Shown: positions 1-9,991, counted from the first letter of the stretch. The stretch is DNA of 64,000 bases from UBA2396 sp038042175 (GCA_964358855.1 CAYHQQ010000010.1:21815-85814), one strand, 5' to 3'. A program made the numbers and translations. Notes: generated by a model from the letters alone, not told the origin.

Positions 1-2
1 GG

Positions 3-3000
3 CGTGAGATCCGTTCGATCTGTGAGTACGTGACCAAGGCGCTGGGCCTGGAACTTCCGGCGTTTCTTTCGGTGGGTGGCGAGGGAGAGGAGAAGGGCAA
101 GGACTCGTTGGAGGTTCAGCGTGTGGCGTCGGGCGACCAGTTGGGGGAGCCCTGCGTGCTGGCGAGTGCGGTGCTGGGGCTCTTTCCAACTTCGAAGCAG
201 GGACTTCTGCGGGACACCAAGGCGATGATCGCCGGTGCGGCACTCGCAGGGCCGGTCGGGCGGTTTCTGCACGTCGTGGCGTCGAGCAGGGTCAGACCTG
301 CGGCCCAGGGCGTGGGTGAGGATTCGCTGGGTGCACTTCCGTCTTCGCAGCGGAGGCTGGTGACGCAGGCGGATCCGTGTCAGGCGCGGGCGGTCGCGAT
401 GGCGAGGGAGTCGGAGGCGCTGGTGATTCATGGGCCGCCGGGGACGGGCAAGAGCCAGACGATCACGAACATCATCGCGGACCACTTGGCGCGTGGGGAG
501 CGGGTGCTGTTTGTGTGCGACAAGCGGACGGCGCTGGACGTTGTGGCCAACCGGCTGGAGCATCTGGGGTTGGGGTCGCTCTGTGCGTTGGTGCACGATG
601 CGCAGCGGGATCAGCGGGAGCTCTACAGGTCGATTCGCGAGCAGATCGAGGGGCTTGCTGATACGAAGGTGCCCGCGACGACTGAGCGGCAGCTTGCCGG
701 CGCCGACACCGAGATTTCGGCGATCCACGCGGAGCTCACGCGGCTGCGTCAGGCGTTGATGGGGGCGACGGCGAGTGGCGGGGACTCGATCCACGAGCTT
801 GTGGGGAAGTGGCTGGGCGCGACGCTTGCGTGTCTGTCGCGGACGCCCGTGGTTGTGCCGCTCGATGCGGCGTTGCTGCGGGGGGCGACGGCGGAGGAGT
901 ACGAGTCGCGCACGATCGAGATCCGGTCGTTGCTCAAGCACGCGGCCTCTTGTGGGTACTGGGCGAATCCGTGGGCGGGTGCGATCGGTGTCACGCTTCA
1001 GGCGTTCCTGGCGATGCCGATGGAGGGGGTCCGGGCGAAGCTTGGGGCGGCGCTTGCGGCGGCGGGGGCGTGTGATGCGACCGCGCACGCGTCGATCCCG
1101 GCGTTTGTGGCGCAGGAGCTGCTGGAGACGCAGGCGAAGGATCGCGAGAGGCTTCTTGAGGCTCTGGCGAGGGCGATGGGGCATGGGGGGATTGCGGGCG
1201 TGTGGCTTGCGAAGGATGGCGAGGGCGTGAGGCGGGCATCCAAGTTGCTGGCGGAGGTCTCGACGCACCTGGAACGGTTGAAGGAAGCGACGCTGGATCC
1301 AGAGTTGGTGCTTGTGGTCCGCGAGAGGCCGCCGAGTGCGGCGCAGCTGGCGGCGTCGATCACGGCGCTTGAGGCGTACCTGACGGTTGCGCGATCGTGG
1401 CATTCGTTTGTGCATCTGGGCAAGCGCGGGGCGGCGAAGAAGGTGCTGGGGCCGCTGGGGTTCGTGCTCTCGCCCGAGGCGGCGGAGCGTGCCAGAGACT
1501 TCCTGTCGACCTTGCGCGCGGCACTTGTCGTGCGCTCGGTGCTGGATCAGTTTGAGGGGCGTGTGAGCACGGGACTGCCGGATGTTGTGGAGCTGGTGAG
1601 GGGCGCGGGGGCGCATGCCGACATGCTGGGCTTGTTGCGGCTTGTGGATGAGACGGCGTCGCTGCGCCCTTTGCGGAAGGACGTCGTGGGAGTGCTGGGT
1701 GGTGGGGGTGAGGACGGATTTTTGGATGGGCTGAGGCGCTCGAGATGTCGGGCCGAGGCGATTGGCGCCATGGAAAGTGAGTTGGAAGAGTCGGGGTTGT
1801 TTGCGCCGAAGTATCTGGACTCTGTGGATGGAGTGCTGCGGAGCGGGGGCGTGGTGTCGGGGCGGGTGGGCGCACTGGCGGCTGGGGCGCCCGGCATCGA
1901 GAATGTGCTTCGGGTGCGAGAGGGAGTGGCGGGCTTGCCGGGGACGCTGCAGGGAGCGATGGGGAGGATTCTGGCCGAGCCGGTCGATGTGGAGGCGGCG
2001 CTTCTTGTGCTGCGACAGGGTGTTTTGGCCGCGGAGACGCGCGGGCGGATCGAGGGCTCGAGCGTCGTCGCGACGCTCGACGGGCACCGGGTGCAGGCGC
2101 TCATCGACCGGTGGCGCGAGCTCGACGGGCTCAAGCACACGCTGGTGCGCGATTCGGTGATGGCAACGTGGGTCGGGCGTCAGCGGTCGCGGCTGCTCGC
2201 CGCGACGGGGTCGCGATTGAACAGCGAGGGGGCGGAATTGAGGCGGCGGGTGTCGTCGCGCGGGACGCACGCGCTACGCCTTCGCCAGGTGCTGGAGCTT
2301 GGGCGGGGCGTCGAGGGCGGGGATCCTTTGCTGGACCTGCGACCGGTGTGGATGGCGAGCCCCGAGACGGTGGCGCAGATCTTCGGGCGTGAGAGCACGT
2401 TTGACATCGTGGTGTTCGACGAGGCGAGCCAGTGCCGGCTGGAGGAGGCGCTGCCGGTGATCATGCGGGCGCGGCGTGTGGTGATCGCGGGGGATCCAAA
2501 GCAGCTGCCGCCTTCGCGGTTTTTCGAGGATTCTTCGCTGGCGGAGAGCAATTCGGACGACATCGAGACGGATCAGGATCTCTTTGAGCAGCAGCAGTCG
2601 GAGGTCGAGGATCTGCTGTCGGCGTCGCTCAATCTCGATCTGCAGCAGACGTATCTCGACGTGCACTATCGGTCGCGCAACGCGGATCTGATCGCGTTCT
2701 CGAACGAGCAGTTCTACGGGTCGAGGCTCCAGCCGATCCCGGGGCATCCGGCGAATCGGACGCGGTATGCGCCGCTCACGCTGTACAACGTGGGGGGCGT
2801 GTACGAGGATCGCACGAATCTGGTGGAGGCGGAGCAGGTCGTCAAGATCGTGCGAGACCTGCTGAGGCGCGCCCAGCCGCCGAGCATCGGCGTGGGGTGT
2901 TTCAACGTCGCCCAGCGGGATTTGATCGTGGAGCGGCTCGATGAGGCGGCGGCGGCGGACTCGTGGTTTGCGGGGGCGCTGGCGGCGGCGCGGGTGCGGA

Positions 3001-3821
3001 GGGGCGAGGGGTCGTTTGAGGGGCTGTTTGTCAAGAACCTGGAGAATGTGCAGGGGGACGAGCGCGACCACATCATCATCTCGACGACGTATGGGCCTGA
3101 TCCGTCGGGGAAGTTCTATCGGAGGTTCGGGCCTTTGGCGATGCCCGGGGGCGGGCGACGGCTCAACGTGCTGGTGACGCGGGCGCGGTGCGAGGTGCAC
3201 CTGGTGAGCTCGATTCCGCCGGCGGTCTATCGATCGTTGCCGCCGGTGGAGCAGGGGCAAACGCCGGGGGGCGGGTGGCTGTTGTTCTCCTACCTGAACT
3301 ATGCCGAGCGACTGGCGAGGTTGTATGAACTGGCCCACCTCGCGGAGAACGCGGATGTTGCGTCCACGGAGGGCGAGGGGGCTGCCCAGGGCGCGGGTGG
3401 TGAAGAGGCGGATGCACGGGAGCAGGGCGATTCGGTTGAGGCGGGGGCGACGCTGAGGCTGCGGGAATCGCGGAGTGCGTCGGTCCTGGCGGCATCGCTG
3501 GGGCGGGCGCTGGTTGAGCGGGCAGCGGTGGGCGGAACGGTGCACTGGGGCAACGAGGGGTTCTGCGTCGACATCGCGATGGACCATCCGACGCGGGCGG
3601 ATGATGTGACGATCGGGGTGTTGACGGATTTTTCCAGGTTTGACCTGGCGGGCGATCACGTGGAGTGGGACAGCTTCAGCACGGCGGTGTTGCGGGACCA
3701 GGGGTGGGCGCTGCACAGGGTGTGGAGCCCGGCGATTTTCCGGGACCTGCAGGGGAGTCTGGACAGTCTGGCCGAGAAGGCGGCGGCGGAGGGGGCCAAG
3801 CCTCGCAAGGAGGCGCTGTGA
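3..3821 (+). CDS. Superfamily 1 DNA/RNA helicase, very large, 5' end outside the window
   Basis: The frame is open to the left edge, so the GTG at 30 is probably internal and the protein is truncated here. Visible SF1 (AAA_11/AAA_12 type) motifs are Walker A GPPGTGKS at about nt 432-455, DEAS Walker B at about 2418, then GDPKQLPPSRF, HYRSRN, NVQGDERDHIIIS and LNVLVTRAR. A long region of about 600 residues lies between motifs I and II. The last 80 residues (about 3540-3780) have the pattern of the vsr/MTES_1575-like endonuclease domain found at the end of DUF4011-type helicases (GFCVDIAM, later GWALHRVWSP), but the usual GIECDG segment reads GVLTDF, so catalysis may be lost. Helicase activity is likely by family; a role in DNA repair or phage defence is inference. 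Confidence 0.85.
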   Translation, partial: REIRSICEYVTKALGLELPAFLSVGGEGEEKGKDSLEVQRVASGDQLGEPCVLASAVLGLFPTSKQGLLRDTKAMIAGAALAGPVGRFLHVVASSRVRPAAQGVGEDSLGALPSSQRRLVTQADPCQARAVAMARESEALVIHGPPGTGKSQTITNIIADHLARGERVLFVCDKRTALDVVANRLEHLGLGSLCALVHDAQRDQRELYRSIREQIEGLADTKVPATTERQLAGADTEISAIHAELTRLRQALMGATASGGDSIHELVGKWLGATLACLSRTPVVVPLDAALLRGATAEEYESRTIEIRSLLKHAASCGYWANPWAGAIGVTLQAFLAMPMEGVRAKLGAALAAAGACDATAHASIPAFVAQELLETQAKDRERLLEALARAMGHGGIAGVWLAKDGEGVRRASKLLAEVSTHLERLKEATLDPELVLVVRERPPSAAQLAASITALEAYLTVARSWHSFVHLGKRGAAKKVLGPLGFVLSPEAAERARDFLSTLRAALVVRSVLDQFEGRVSTGLPDVVELVRGAGAHADMLGLLRLVDETASLRPLRKDVVGVLGGGGEDGFLDGLRRSRCRAEAIGAMESELEESGLFAPKYLDSVDGVLRSGGVVSGRVGALAAGAPGIENVLRVREGVAGLPGTLQGAMGRILAEPVDVEAALLVLRQGVLAAETRGRIEGSSVVATLDGHRVQALIDRWRELDGLKHTLVRDSVMATWVGRQRSRLLAATGSRLNSEGAELRRRVSSRGTHALRLRQVLELGRGVEGGDPLLDLRPVWMASPETVAQIFGRESTFDIVVFDEASQCRLEEALPVIMRARRVVIAGDPKQLPPSRFFEDSSLAESNSDDIETDQDLFEQQQSEVEDLLSASLNLDLQQTYLDVHYRSRNADLIAFSNEQFYGSRLQPIPGHPANRTRYAPLTLYNVGGVYEDRTNLVEAEQVVKIVRDLLRRAQPPSIGVGCFNVAQRDLIVERLDEAAAADSWFAGALAAARVRRGEGSFEGLFVKNLENVQGDERDHIIISTTYGPDPSGKFYRRFGPLAMPGGGRRLNVLVTRARCEVHLVSSIPPAVYRSLPPVEQGQTPGGGWLLFSYLNYAERLARLYELAHLAENADVASTEGEGAAQGAGGEEADAREQGDSVEAGATLRLRESRSASVLAASLGRALVERAAVGGTVHWGNEGFCVDIAMDHPTRADDVTIGVLTDFSRFDLAGDHVEWDSFSTAVLRDQGWALHRVWSPAIFRDLQGSLDSLAEKAAAEGAKPRKEAL

Positions 3822-5305
3822 GCGCGGGTGAGAAGGAGCTGAGAGCCCATGGGTTGACTCGGCGCACGTTTGCCAAGCTGTCCTTTGCGGCCGCGGCGGG
3901 TGTGCCGCTGCTCCAAGGGTGTGCGGGTTCATCGCGAACGGGCCCAGAGAACAAGGAGAGCGCCCGGGCGTTTCTTCGCGATCAGGCGCGCCGGGCGGTT
4001 GAAGCGGCGCTGGTTCGAGCGGGGAAGTCGTCTGGTGCGTACCACAACGCGACGGCGTATGACGTGCGGGTGCCGGGTGGGAACATGGGGTATCCGGCGT
4101 TCTGGGTGCGGGATGCGGCGATGATGCTGGGCGGGGATCTGGTGGCGTGCGAGGAGGTTGAGGGTTGGATTCGGCTGATCTGTTCGACATTGCCGGGGCC
4201 GGGAGACCGGTTGATCAGGCCCGGGGTGGTGGTGCCGGCGTACTTCGTGCCCGATCACATCAACTTTGATGGCAGGGCGACGTTTTATCCGGAAAACTAC
4301 GAGACGGGGGAGCGGCAGGGCGGGGAGCCTTGGGGGAAGTATCCGCCGCTGGATGACAACTTTTACTTCATTCACATGGTGCACGCGCACTGGCGGGGTA
4401 CGGGGAGCACACGGCTGTTGCGGTCGAGGGTCGCGACGTCGTTCGATGAAGCGCCGCTGGCGAGGGTGTGCGAGCGGGTGTACGCCGCTCCGACTTTTGA
4501 CGCGGAGACTGGGCTGGTGGTCGCGGGGGATCCCGACAGGGAGAACGCCAAGGACTGGGGATTTTGTGACAGCGTGTTCAAGAGCGGGAAGCTGCTGTTT
4601 CCGTCGGTGCTCAAGCTGGTGGCGGCGCGGCGACTGACCGAGATGTTCCATGCGTGCGGGGACGCGACGACGGCGGACCGGTATCGGGATGATGCGCGGC
4701 GGATCGGGGCCGCGATTGCGGCGACCTTTCTGGGAGAGTCGGCGGGTGGGGGTGGGGATGGGGGTGGGGGTGGGGGTGGGGCGTGGTTGCACTCGGCGAG
4801 TGGGATGGGAAATCAGGCTGATGTGTGGGGGAGCGCGTACGCGGTGCACTGCGGGGCGCTGAGCGAGCGTGTTGGCGTGCTGGTGTCGCGGGCGCTCGTG
4901 CGAGGCTTCCGCGAGAGGACGGCGGTGCGCGACGGGACGGCGCGGCATGTGCCCACGAGCGACCCGCGCGGGGGAGTGTGGGAGCGATCTGTGTCGGCGG
5001 CGGGGACCTATCAGAACGGCGGGTACTGGGGCACGCCGATGGGGTGGTACATCTCTGCGGTGCACAAGACCGATCGGGCAGCGGCGGCGGACATCGCCAG
5101 GGAGTATGTCCGCGGGTTGTGCCGCAAGGTGCTTGCGGACGGGGCGGTGGAGGCGCTCGAGTGGTTCAACCCCGACACCGGGGCGTCGGCCAATCCGCGG
5201 TATGTTGCGACGGTGGCCCTTCCATATCTCTGCCTTCAGGAAGCGGGAATCCTCAATCTTCTGGACTTTCCGGTGGGTGAAGTACTTCCGCGCGGCGTCG
5301 CATAG
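3818..5305 (+). CDS. Tat-exported lipoprotein, six-hairpin glycosidase-like
   Basis: A GTG start at 3818 overlaps the helicase stop (GTGA) and has AAGGAGG at 3807-3813, which fixes the start and predicts translational coupling; the 495-residue product is shorter than the longest open frame. A twin-arginine motif (TRRTFAKL, residues 14-21) is followed by a hydrophobic stretch and lipobox LQGC with Cys35, so it should be folded before export and lipid-anchored. The body contains FWVRDAAMM, LDDNFYFIHMVH and a late aromatic-rich segment GGYWGTPMGWYISAVHK, a pattern like (alpha/alpha)6-barrel glycoside hydrolases. A Gly-rich low-complexity insert lies near residues 309-320. Glycosidase activity is inferred from fold-like motifs only; substrate unknown. 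Confidence 0.7.
   Translation: MSAGEKELRAHGLTRRTFAKLSFAAAAGVPLLQGCAGSSRTGPENKESARAFLRDQARRAVEAALVRAGKSSGAYHNATAYDVRVPGGNMGYPAFWVRDAAMMLGGDLVACEEVEGWIRLICSTLPGPGDRLIRPGVVVPAYFVPDHINFDGRATFYPENYETGERQGGEPWGKYPPLDDNFYFIHMVHAHWRGTGSTRLLRSRVATSFDEAPLARVCERVYAAPTFDAETGLVVAGDPDRENAKDWGFCDSVFKSGKLLFPSVLKLVAARRLTEMFHACGDATTADRYRDDARRIGAAIAATFLGESAGGGGDGGGGGGGAWLHSASGMGNQADVWGSAYAVHCGALSERVGVLVSRALVRGFRERTAVRDGTARHVPTSDPRGGVWERSVSAAGTYQNGGYWGTPMGWYISAVHKTDRAAAADIAREYVRGLCRKVLADGAVEALEWFNPDTGASANPRYVATVALPYLCLQEAGILNLLDFPVGEVLPRGVA
4742..4783 (+). repeat. G-tract low-complexity run inside the glycosidase-like gene
   Basis: About 42 bases of GGGGTG-type units (runs of 3-5 G separated by single T or AT) encode a glycine stretch. 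On the plus strand this could form a G-quadruplex. It may be a slippage-prone site; no frameshift is seen in this copy. Confidence 0.7.
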
Positions 5306-5331
5306 GGGGCGCGGACGGGCGGCTATCAGGT

Positions 5332-8300
5332 ATGATGGGCGGCGTGAAGCATCTGCTGGTCGGCACATCCATTCTCGTCGCGTTCGTGATGGCGGCTCGA
5401 TCCGCGTGGATGGCGCCGGAGATTGCGGCTGGCTATGAGCCTCCGCCCGCGGCCTCGCCAACGGGAGTTGGAGCGGGCACCGTGAAGGTCGCGCTGGATT
5501 TCAACCGCGACATTCGGCCCATTCTTTCGGATCACTGCTTTCGTTGTCACGGGACGGATCCGGACTCGCGCAAGCATGGGCTGCGGCTGGATGTTCGCGA
5601 GGTCGCCACGTCAGAACTCGACAGCGGGATGCGTGCGATCGTTCCCGGGGATGTGGAGGCGAGCGAGGCGGTCCGGCGCATCATGTCGGAGGATCCCGAC
5701 GAGGTGATGCCCCCGCCCGACTCCAACACGCCATTGTCGAAGGAGCAGCGTGAGACGCTTGTGAGGTGGATCAGGGAGGGGGCGGAGTACCAGGCGCACT
5801 GGGCGTTTGTGGCGCCTCGGGCGATGCCGGTGCCGGTGGTGAAGGATCAGGCGTGGGCACGAGACGAGATCGATCGGGTGGTGCTGGCGAGGCTGGAGGA
5901 GGCGGGGATCGTGCCCGCGCCGGAGGCGGACCGGGCAACGCTTTTGCGCCGAGTCTCGCTCGCGTTGACGGGGCTTGGGCCGTCGCCCGAGGAGACGGCG
6001 GCATTTATCGGCGACAAGTCGCCGGGGGCGTACGAGCGGCGGGTGGATGCGCTGCTTGGGTCGGTGAGGTATGGCGAGCGGATGGCGGCGGACTGGCTTG
6101 ATGTGGCGCGGTTTGCCGACACGCTGGGGTATCAGTCGGATCGCGAGTGCCGCACGTGGCCGTGGCGGGACTGGCTGATCGGCGCGTTCAACGCGAATCT
6201 GGCGTACGACCAGTTCATTCGAGATCAGATCGCGGGGGACCTGGTGCCCGGGGCGACGCGGGAGCAGCGGGTGGCGACGGCGTTTATGAGGCTGCATCGG
6301 CAGACCAACGAGGGCGGGTCGATCGACGACGAGTTTCGGCAGGAGTATGTGTCGGACCGAGTGCAGACGTTTGGCACGGCGTTTTTGGGGTTGACTGTTG
6401 AGTGCGCCCGGTGCCACGACCACAAGTACGACCCGATCCCGCAGGTGGATTACTACAGCCTGTGCGCGTTCCTGGGCGACATCGACGAGTCGGGGACGTA
6501 CGCGTATACCACGGGTGCGGTGCCGGGGCCCACGATGCGCCTGCCGACGCGTGAGCAGGAGGCGGAGCTCGCGCGGCTAGGGGAGGCGCAGAGGGCGGCG
6601 GAGGCGCGCCTGGTCGCGGCGCGGGAGGCGGGGAAGGGCGCGTTTCTCGCGTGGCTCGCGGGGCAGCCCAGGTTTGAGGGTGCGACGCCGGTGAAGCGTG
6701 TCGCGCTGGAGGGAGGCGTTGACGGGCCGGGGTGGAAGGGGACGCTGCTCGACGGCGACACGGGGCCATCGGTCGAGGGCGTGCCGGCGTTTCGCAGGTG
6801 CGATCCGTACACGATTGCGATGTGGGTGAGGTGCCCGGACGTCCGGGAGCGGGCGACGATCCTGCACACGAGCACGTTCACGATCGAGGCGGATCAGCAG
6901 GGTTATCAGTTGATGTTCAAGGACGGGGCGCTGGCGTGGGAGATCATCCATTTCTGGCCGTCGTCTGCGGCGGCGATCAGGACGGTGGAGGCGTTCCCGG
7001 TGGGGCGGTGGGTGCACGTGGCGGTGACGTACGACGGTTCGTCGCGAGCGGGGGGCATGCGGGTGTATCTCGACGGAGCGCTGGCGCGAACGGAGGTGGT
7101 GCGGGACCGGCTTGAGGGGCCGTCGCAGGTGCGATCGTTCCAGATCGGGTATCGCGATCGCGATCTTGGACTGCGTGGGGGCGCGGTGGCGGATCTTCGG
7201 GTCTTTGACCGGGAGCTTTCGCCTGGGGAGGTGGGTGAGGTGCACGCGCCGGGGTCCTTCGCGGGCGAGATCGCGCGCGGGGAGGACGTTGGTGGACGGG
7301 GGATGGAGTACTTTCTGGGGGCGATCGACGGCGGGTGCCGTGAGGCGCGTGGGGCGGCGCGAGATGCTCACCGTGCGTATCAGGACCTGCTCGAGTCGAT
7401 TCCCGAGCTGATGGTAATGGAGCAGGCGGCGAGGCCCCGGGCGTGGCATGTGCTGGCTCGGGGTCAGTACGACATGCCGGAGCTGGACCGGCCGGTGGGG
7501 CCGGATCGGGCGCTGGAGGGCGTGCTGGCGTTTGGGGATTCGCGACCCAGGAGCAGGCTGGGGCTTGCGCAGTGGGTGACGGACCCGTTGAACCCGCTGA
7601 CAGCGCGTGTGGCGGTGAACCGGCTGTGGGCGATCTGCTTTGGGCGCGGGCTTGTGCCGACGGTCGAGAACTTCGGCGTGCAGGGGGAATCACCGAGCCA
7701 TCCGCAGGCGCTGGACATTCTGGCGGCGGACTTTGTTCGCGGCGGGTGGGATGTGAAGGCGACGCTGCGCCGGATCGTGCTGAGCGCGACGTTTCGGCAG
7801 GCGTCGACGGCGTCGGCGGAGCTTCGCGCGAAGGACCCGCTGAATCTGCTGCTGTCGCGAGGGCCTTCGGTTCGCCTTTCGGCGGAGGCGATCCGCGATC
7901 AGGCGCTGGCGGCGTCGGGGCTGCTGGTGGAGCGTGTGGGCGGACCGAGTGTGAAGCCATACCAGCCCGCGGGGATCTGGGAGGATGCGGGCGCGAACGC
8001 GCAGGGCAACGGGGGGTATGTGCCCGACACGGGGGACAACGCGCACCGGAGGAGTCTGTACACGTACCGCAAGCGGACGGCCCCGCCGCCCTCGATGCTG
8101 GCGTTCGACGCGGGGAGCCGTGAGGTGTGCCAGGCGCGGCGGCTGCCGACCAACACGCCGTTGCAGGCGCTGGTGCTGATGAACGATCGGGTGTATTTCG
8201 AGTGTGCGCGAGCGCTGGCGGTGCGGGCGGCGAAAGAGTCCTTGGATGAGCCGCGGGCGAGCGTGCGGCGGGCCTTTGCGCTCCTGGCGGCGCGCGAGGC

Positions 8301-8493
8301 GCGAGCGGCGGAGGCGAGCGCGCTCGATGAGCTCTACGACCGACTGCTGGTGCAGTATCGGGACGATCCGGCGGGGGTGAAGGGCGTGTTGAGCGAGGGC
8401 GTGGCGGAGGGACAGCGGACGGCGCACCTGGCGTCGCTCACGCTGGTGTGTTCGACGATCATCGCTTCTGACGCTGTTGTGACCAGCAGGTAG
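5332..8493 (+). CDS. Planctomycete cytochrome C / DUF1549 / DUF1553 protein with LamG-like insert
   Basis: 1053 residues. Domain order: N-terminal hydrophobic segment (residues 6-22); PSD1/planctomycete-type cytochrome c region with heme-binding motif CFRCH (Cys69, Cys72, His73); DUF1549 (DWLDVARFADTLGYQSD) containing a second CARCH motif; a LamG/concanavalin-like jellyroll (VGRWVHVAVTYDG, about residues 460-640); and DUF1553 (LAQWVTDPLNPLTARVAVNRLW) at the C-terminus. This architecture is strongly associated with Planctomycetes, where it is usually paired with a DUF1501 partner, as here 18 bases downstream. The family is often linked to polysaccharide or sulfatase loci; the exact reaction is unknown. 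ATG at 5332 or 5335 and GTG at 5344 are all possible starts because no strong ribosome site is visible. Confidence 0.92.
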   Translation: MMGGVKHLLVGTSILVAFVMAARSAWMAPEIAAGYEPPPAASPTGVGAGTVKVALDFNRDIRPILSDHCFRCHGTDPDSRKHGLRLDVREVATSELDSGMRAIVPGDVEASEAVRRIMSEDPDEVMPPPDSNTPLSKEQRETLVRWIREGAEYQAHWAFVAPRAMPVPVVKDQAWARDEIDRVVLARLEEAGIVPAPEADRATLLRRVSLALTGLGPSPEETAAFIGDKSPGAYERRVDALLGSVRYGERMAADWLDVARFADTLGYQSDRECRTWPWRDWLIGAFNANLAYDQFIRDQIAGDLVPGATREQRVATAFMRLHRQTNEGGSIDDEFRQEYVSDRVQTFGTAFLGLTVECARCHDHKYDPIPQVDYYSLCAFLGDIDESGTYAYTTGAVPGPTMRLPTREQEAELARLGEAQRAAEARLVAAREAGKGAFLAWLAGQPRFEGATPVKRVALEGGVDGPGWKGTLLDGDTGPSVEGVPAFRRCDPYTIAMWVRCPDVRERATILHTSTFTIEADQQGYQLMFKDGALAWEIIHFWPSSAAAIRTVEAFPVGRWVHVAVTYDGSSRAGGMRVYLDGALARTEVVRDRLEGPSQVRSFQIGYRDRDLGLRGGAVADLRVFDRELSPGEVGEVHAPGSFAGEIARGEDVGGRGMEYFLGAIDGGCREARGAARDAHRAYQDLLESIPELMVMEQAARPRAWHVLARGQYDMPELDRPVGPDRALEGVLAFGDSRPRSRLGLAQWVTDPLNPLTARVAVNRLWAICFGRGLVPTVENFGVQGESPSHPQALDILAADFVRGGWDVKATLRRIVLSATFRQASTASAELRAKDPLNLLLSRGPSVRLSAEAIRDQALAASGLLVERVGGPSVKPYQPAGIWEDAGANAQGNGGYVPDTGDNAHRRSLYTYRKRTAPPPSMLAFDAGSREVCQARRLPTNTPLQALVLMNDRVYFECARALAVRAAKESLDEPRASVRRAFALLAAREARAAEASALDELYDRLLVQYRDDPAGVKGVLSEGVAEGQRTAHLASLTLVCSTIIASDAVVTSR

Positions 8494-8511
8494 CCTGGGG
8501 AGAGGTGTGCG

Positions 8512-9984
8512 ATGGAATCTCGTTACGACGACATGATGAGCTTGACACGCAGGCACTTTCTGGGGGCTTCGGCGCTTGGGCTGGGCGGTATTGCGCTGGG
8601 GTCGATGCTGGGTTTGGGCCAAGAGCCGCCGCCGGACAAGGTCGTGGTTGGTGGTACGGGTGGGGCGGGTGGGACATTGGGGGGCACGACGCACTTTCCG
8701 GCGAAGGCCAAGCGGGTGATCTATTTGTTTCAGTCGGGCGGGCCGTCGCAGTTTGAGACGTTTGATCCCAAGCCCTTGCTTCGCGAGCAGCACGGCAAGG
8801 CGTTGCCCGATTCGGTGAGGCAGGGGCAGCGGCTGACTGGGATGAGCGGGAATCAGGCGGTGCTGCCCTTGGCGGGGTCGTTTGCCCAGTTCAAGCAGCA
8901 CGGCAAGAGCGGGACGTGGGTGAGCGATCTGTTGCCGCACACGGCGAAGATCGCGGATGATCTGTGCGTGATCAACACGATGTACACGGAGGCGATCAAC
9001 CACGATCCGGCGATCACGTTCTTTTGCACGGGGCATCAGCAGCCGGGGCGGCCTTCGATGGGGGCGTGGTTGTCGTACGGGCTGGGTGCGATCAACGCGA
9101 ACCTGCCGGCGTTCATTGTGCTGGTGTCGAAGGATGGCATGCGTGACCAGCCGCTGTACTCGCGTCTTTGGGGGACGGGGTTCCTGCCCAGCGAGCACCA
9201 AGGCGTGCAGTTTCGAGCGGGGGCCGAGCCGGTGCTGTATCTGACCAACCCTGAGGGGGTTTCGCCGCACACCAGGCGGCTGATGCTTGATGCTTTGGGC
9301 AAATTGAGCGCCGATCAGGCGGGGGCGACGCTGGACCCGGAGGTTGGCGCCCGCATGGCGCAGAGCGAGATGGCGTTTCGGATGCAGACGAGTGTTCCGG
9401 AGGTTTCGAACTTCTCCGATGAACCGGCGGAGACGTTTGCGCTCTACGGCGATTCGGCCAAGACGCCGGGGACGTACGCGGCCAATTGCATCCTGGCCCG
9501 CAGGCTCGTGGAGCGCGGCGTGCGATTCATTCAGCTCTTCCATCAGGGGTGGGACCAGCACGGCGACTTGCCCGCGGGCATCAAGACGCAGTGTGCCCAG
9601 ACGGACCAGGCGTCGGCGGCGCTGGTCACCGATCTCAAGCGGCGGGGGCTGCTCGATGACACGCTGGTGGTGTGGGGCGGGGAGTTCGGGCGGACGGCGT
9701 ATTGCCAGGGGAAGATGGTCGACGGCAACTACGGGCGCGACCACCACCCGCGGTGCTTTTCGATCTGGATGGCGGGTGGGGGCGTGAAGCCCGGGATCAC
9801 GTATGGGAAGACGGACGACTATGGGTACAACATCGTCAAGGACAGCGTGCACGTGCACGACCTGCACGCGACGATGCTGAGGCTCCTGGGGATTGATCAC
9901 GAGCGGCTGACGTTCAAGTTTCAGGGAAGGTATTTCCGGCTGACGGATGTGTTTGGGAGCGTCGTGCCGGAGATTATGGCGTGA
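8512..9984 (+). CDS. DUF1501 family Tat-exported protein
   Basis: 490 residues with a twin-arginine signal (LTRRHFLGASALGLGG, RR at residues 13-14), so it should be exported folded. The body shows the DUF1501 pattern, related to the alkaline phosphatase/sulfatase-like fold: FQSGGPSQFETFDPKP near the N-terminus, GHQQPGRPSMGAW in the middle, and VVWGGEFGRTAYCQ with GRDHHPRCFSIWMAGGGVK toward the C-terminus. It follows the DUF1549/DUF1553 gene by 18 bases on the same strand, the usual planctomycete pairing, so the two probably act together in the periplasm. ATG at 8512 gives a short leader before the RR motif; ATG at 8533 or 8536 is an alternative start. Confidence 0.93.
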   Translation: MESRYDDMMSLTRRHFLGASALGLGGIALGSMLGLGQEPPPDKVVVGGTGGAGGTLGGTTHFPAKAKRVIYLFQSGGPSQFETFDPKPLLREQHGKALPDSVRQGQRLTGMSGNQAVLPLAGSFAQFKQHGKSGTWVSDLLPHTAKIADDLCVINTMYTEAINHDPAITFFCTGHQQPGRPSMGAWLSYGLGAINANLPAFIVLVSKDGMRDQPLYSRLWGTGFLPSEHQGVQFRAGAEPVLYLTNPEGVSPHTRRLMLDALGKLSADQAGATLDPEVGARMAQSEMAFRMQTSVPEVSNFSDEPAETFALYGDSAKTPGTYAANCILARRLVERGVRFIQLFHQGWDQHGDLPAGIKTQCAQTDQASAALVTDLKRRGLLDDTLVVWGGEFGRTAYCQGKMVDGNYGRDHHPRCFSIWMAGGGVKPGITYGKTDDYGYNIVKDSVHVHDLHATMLRLLGIDHERLTFKFQGRYFRLTDVFGSVVPEIMA

Positions 9985-9991
9985 AGAGATT

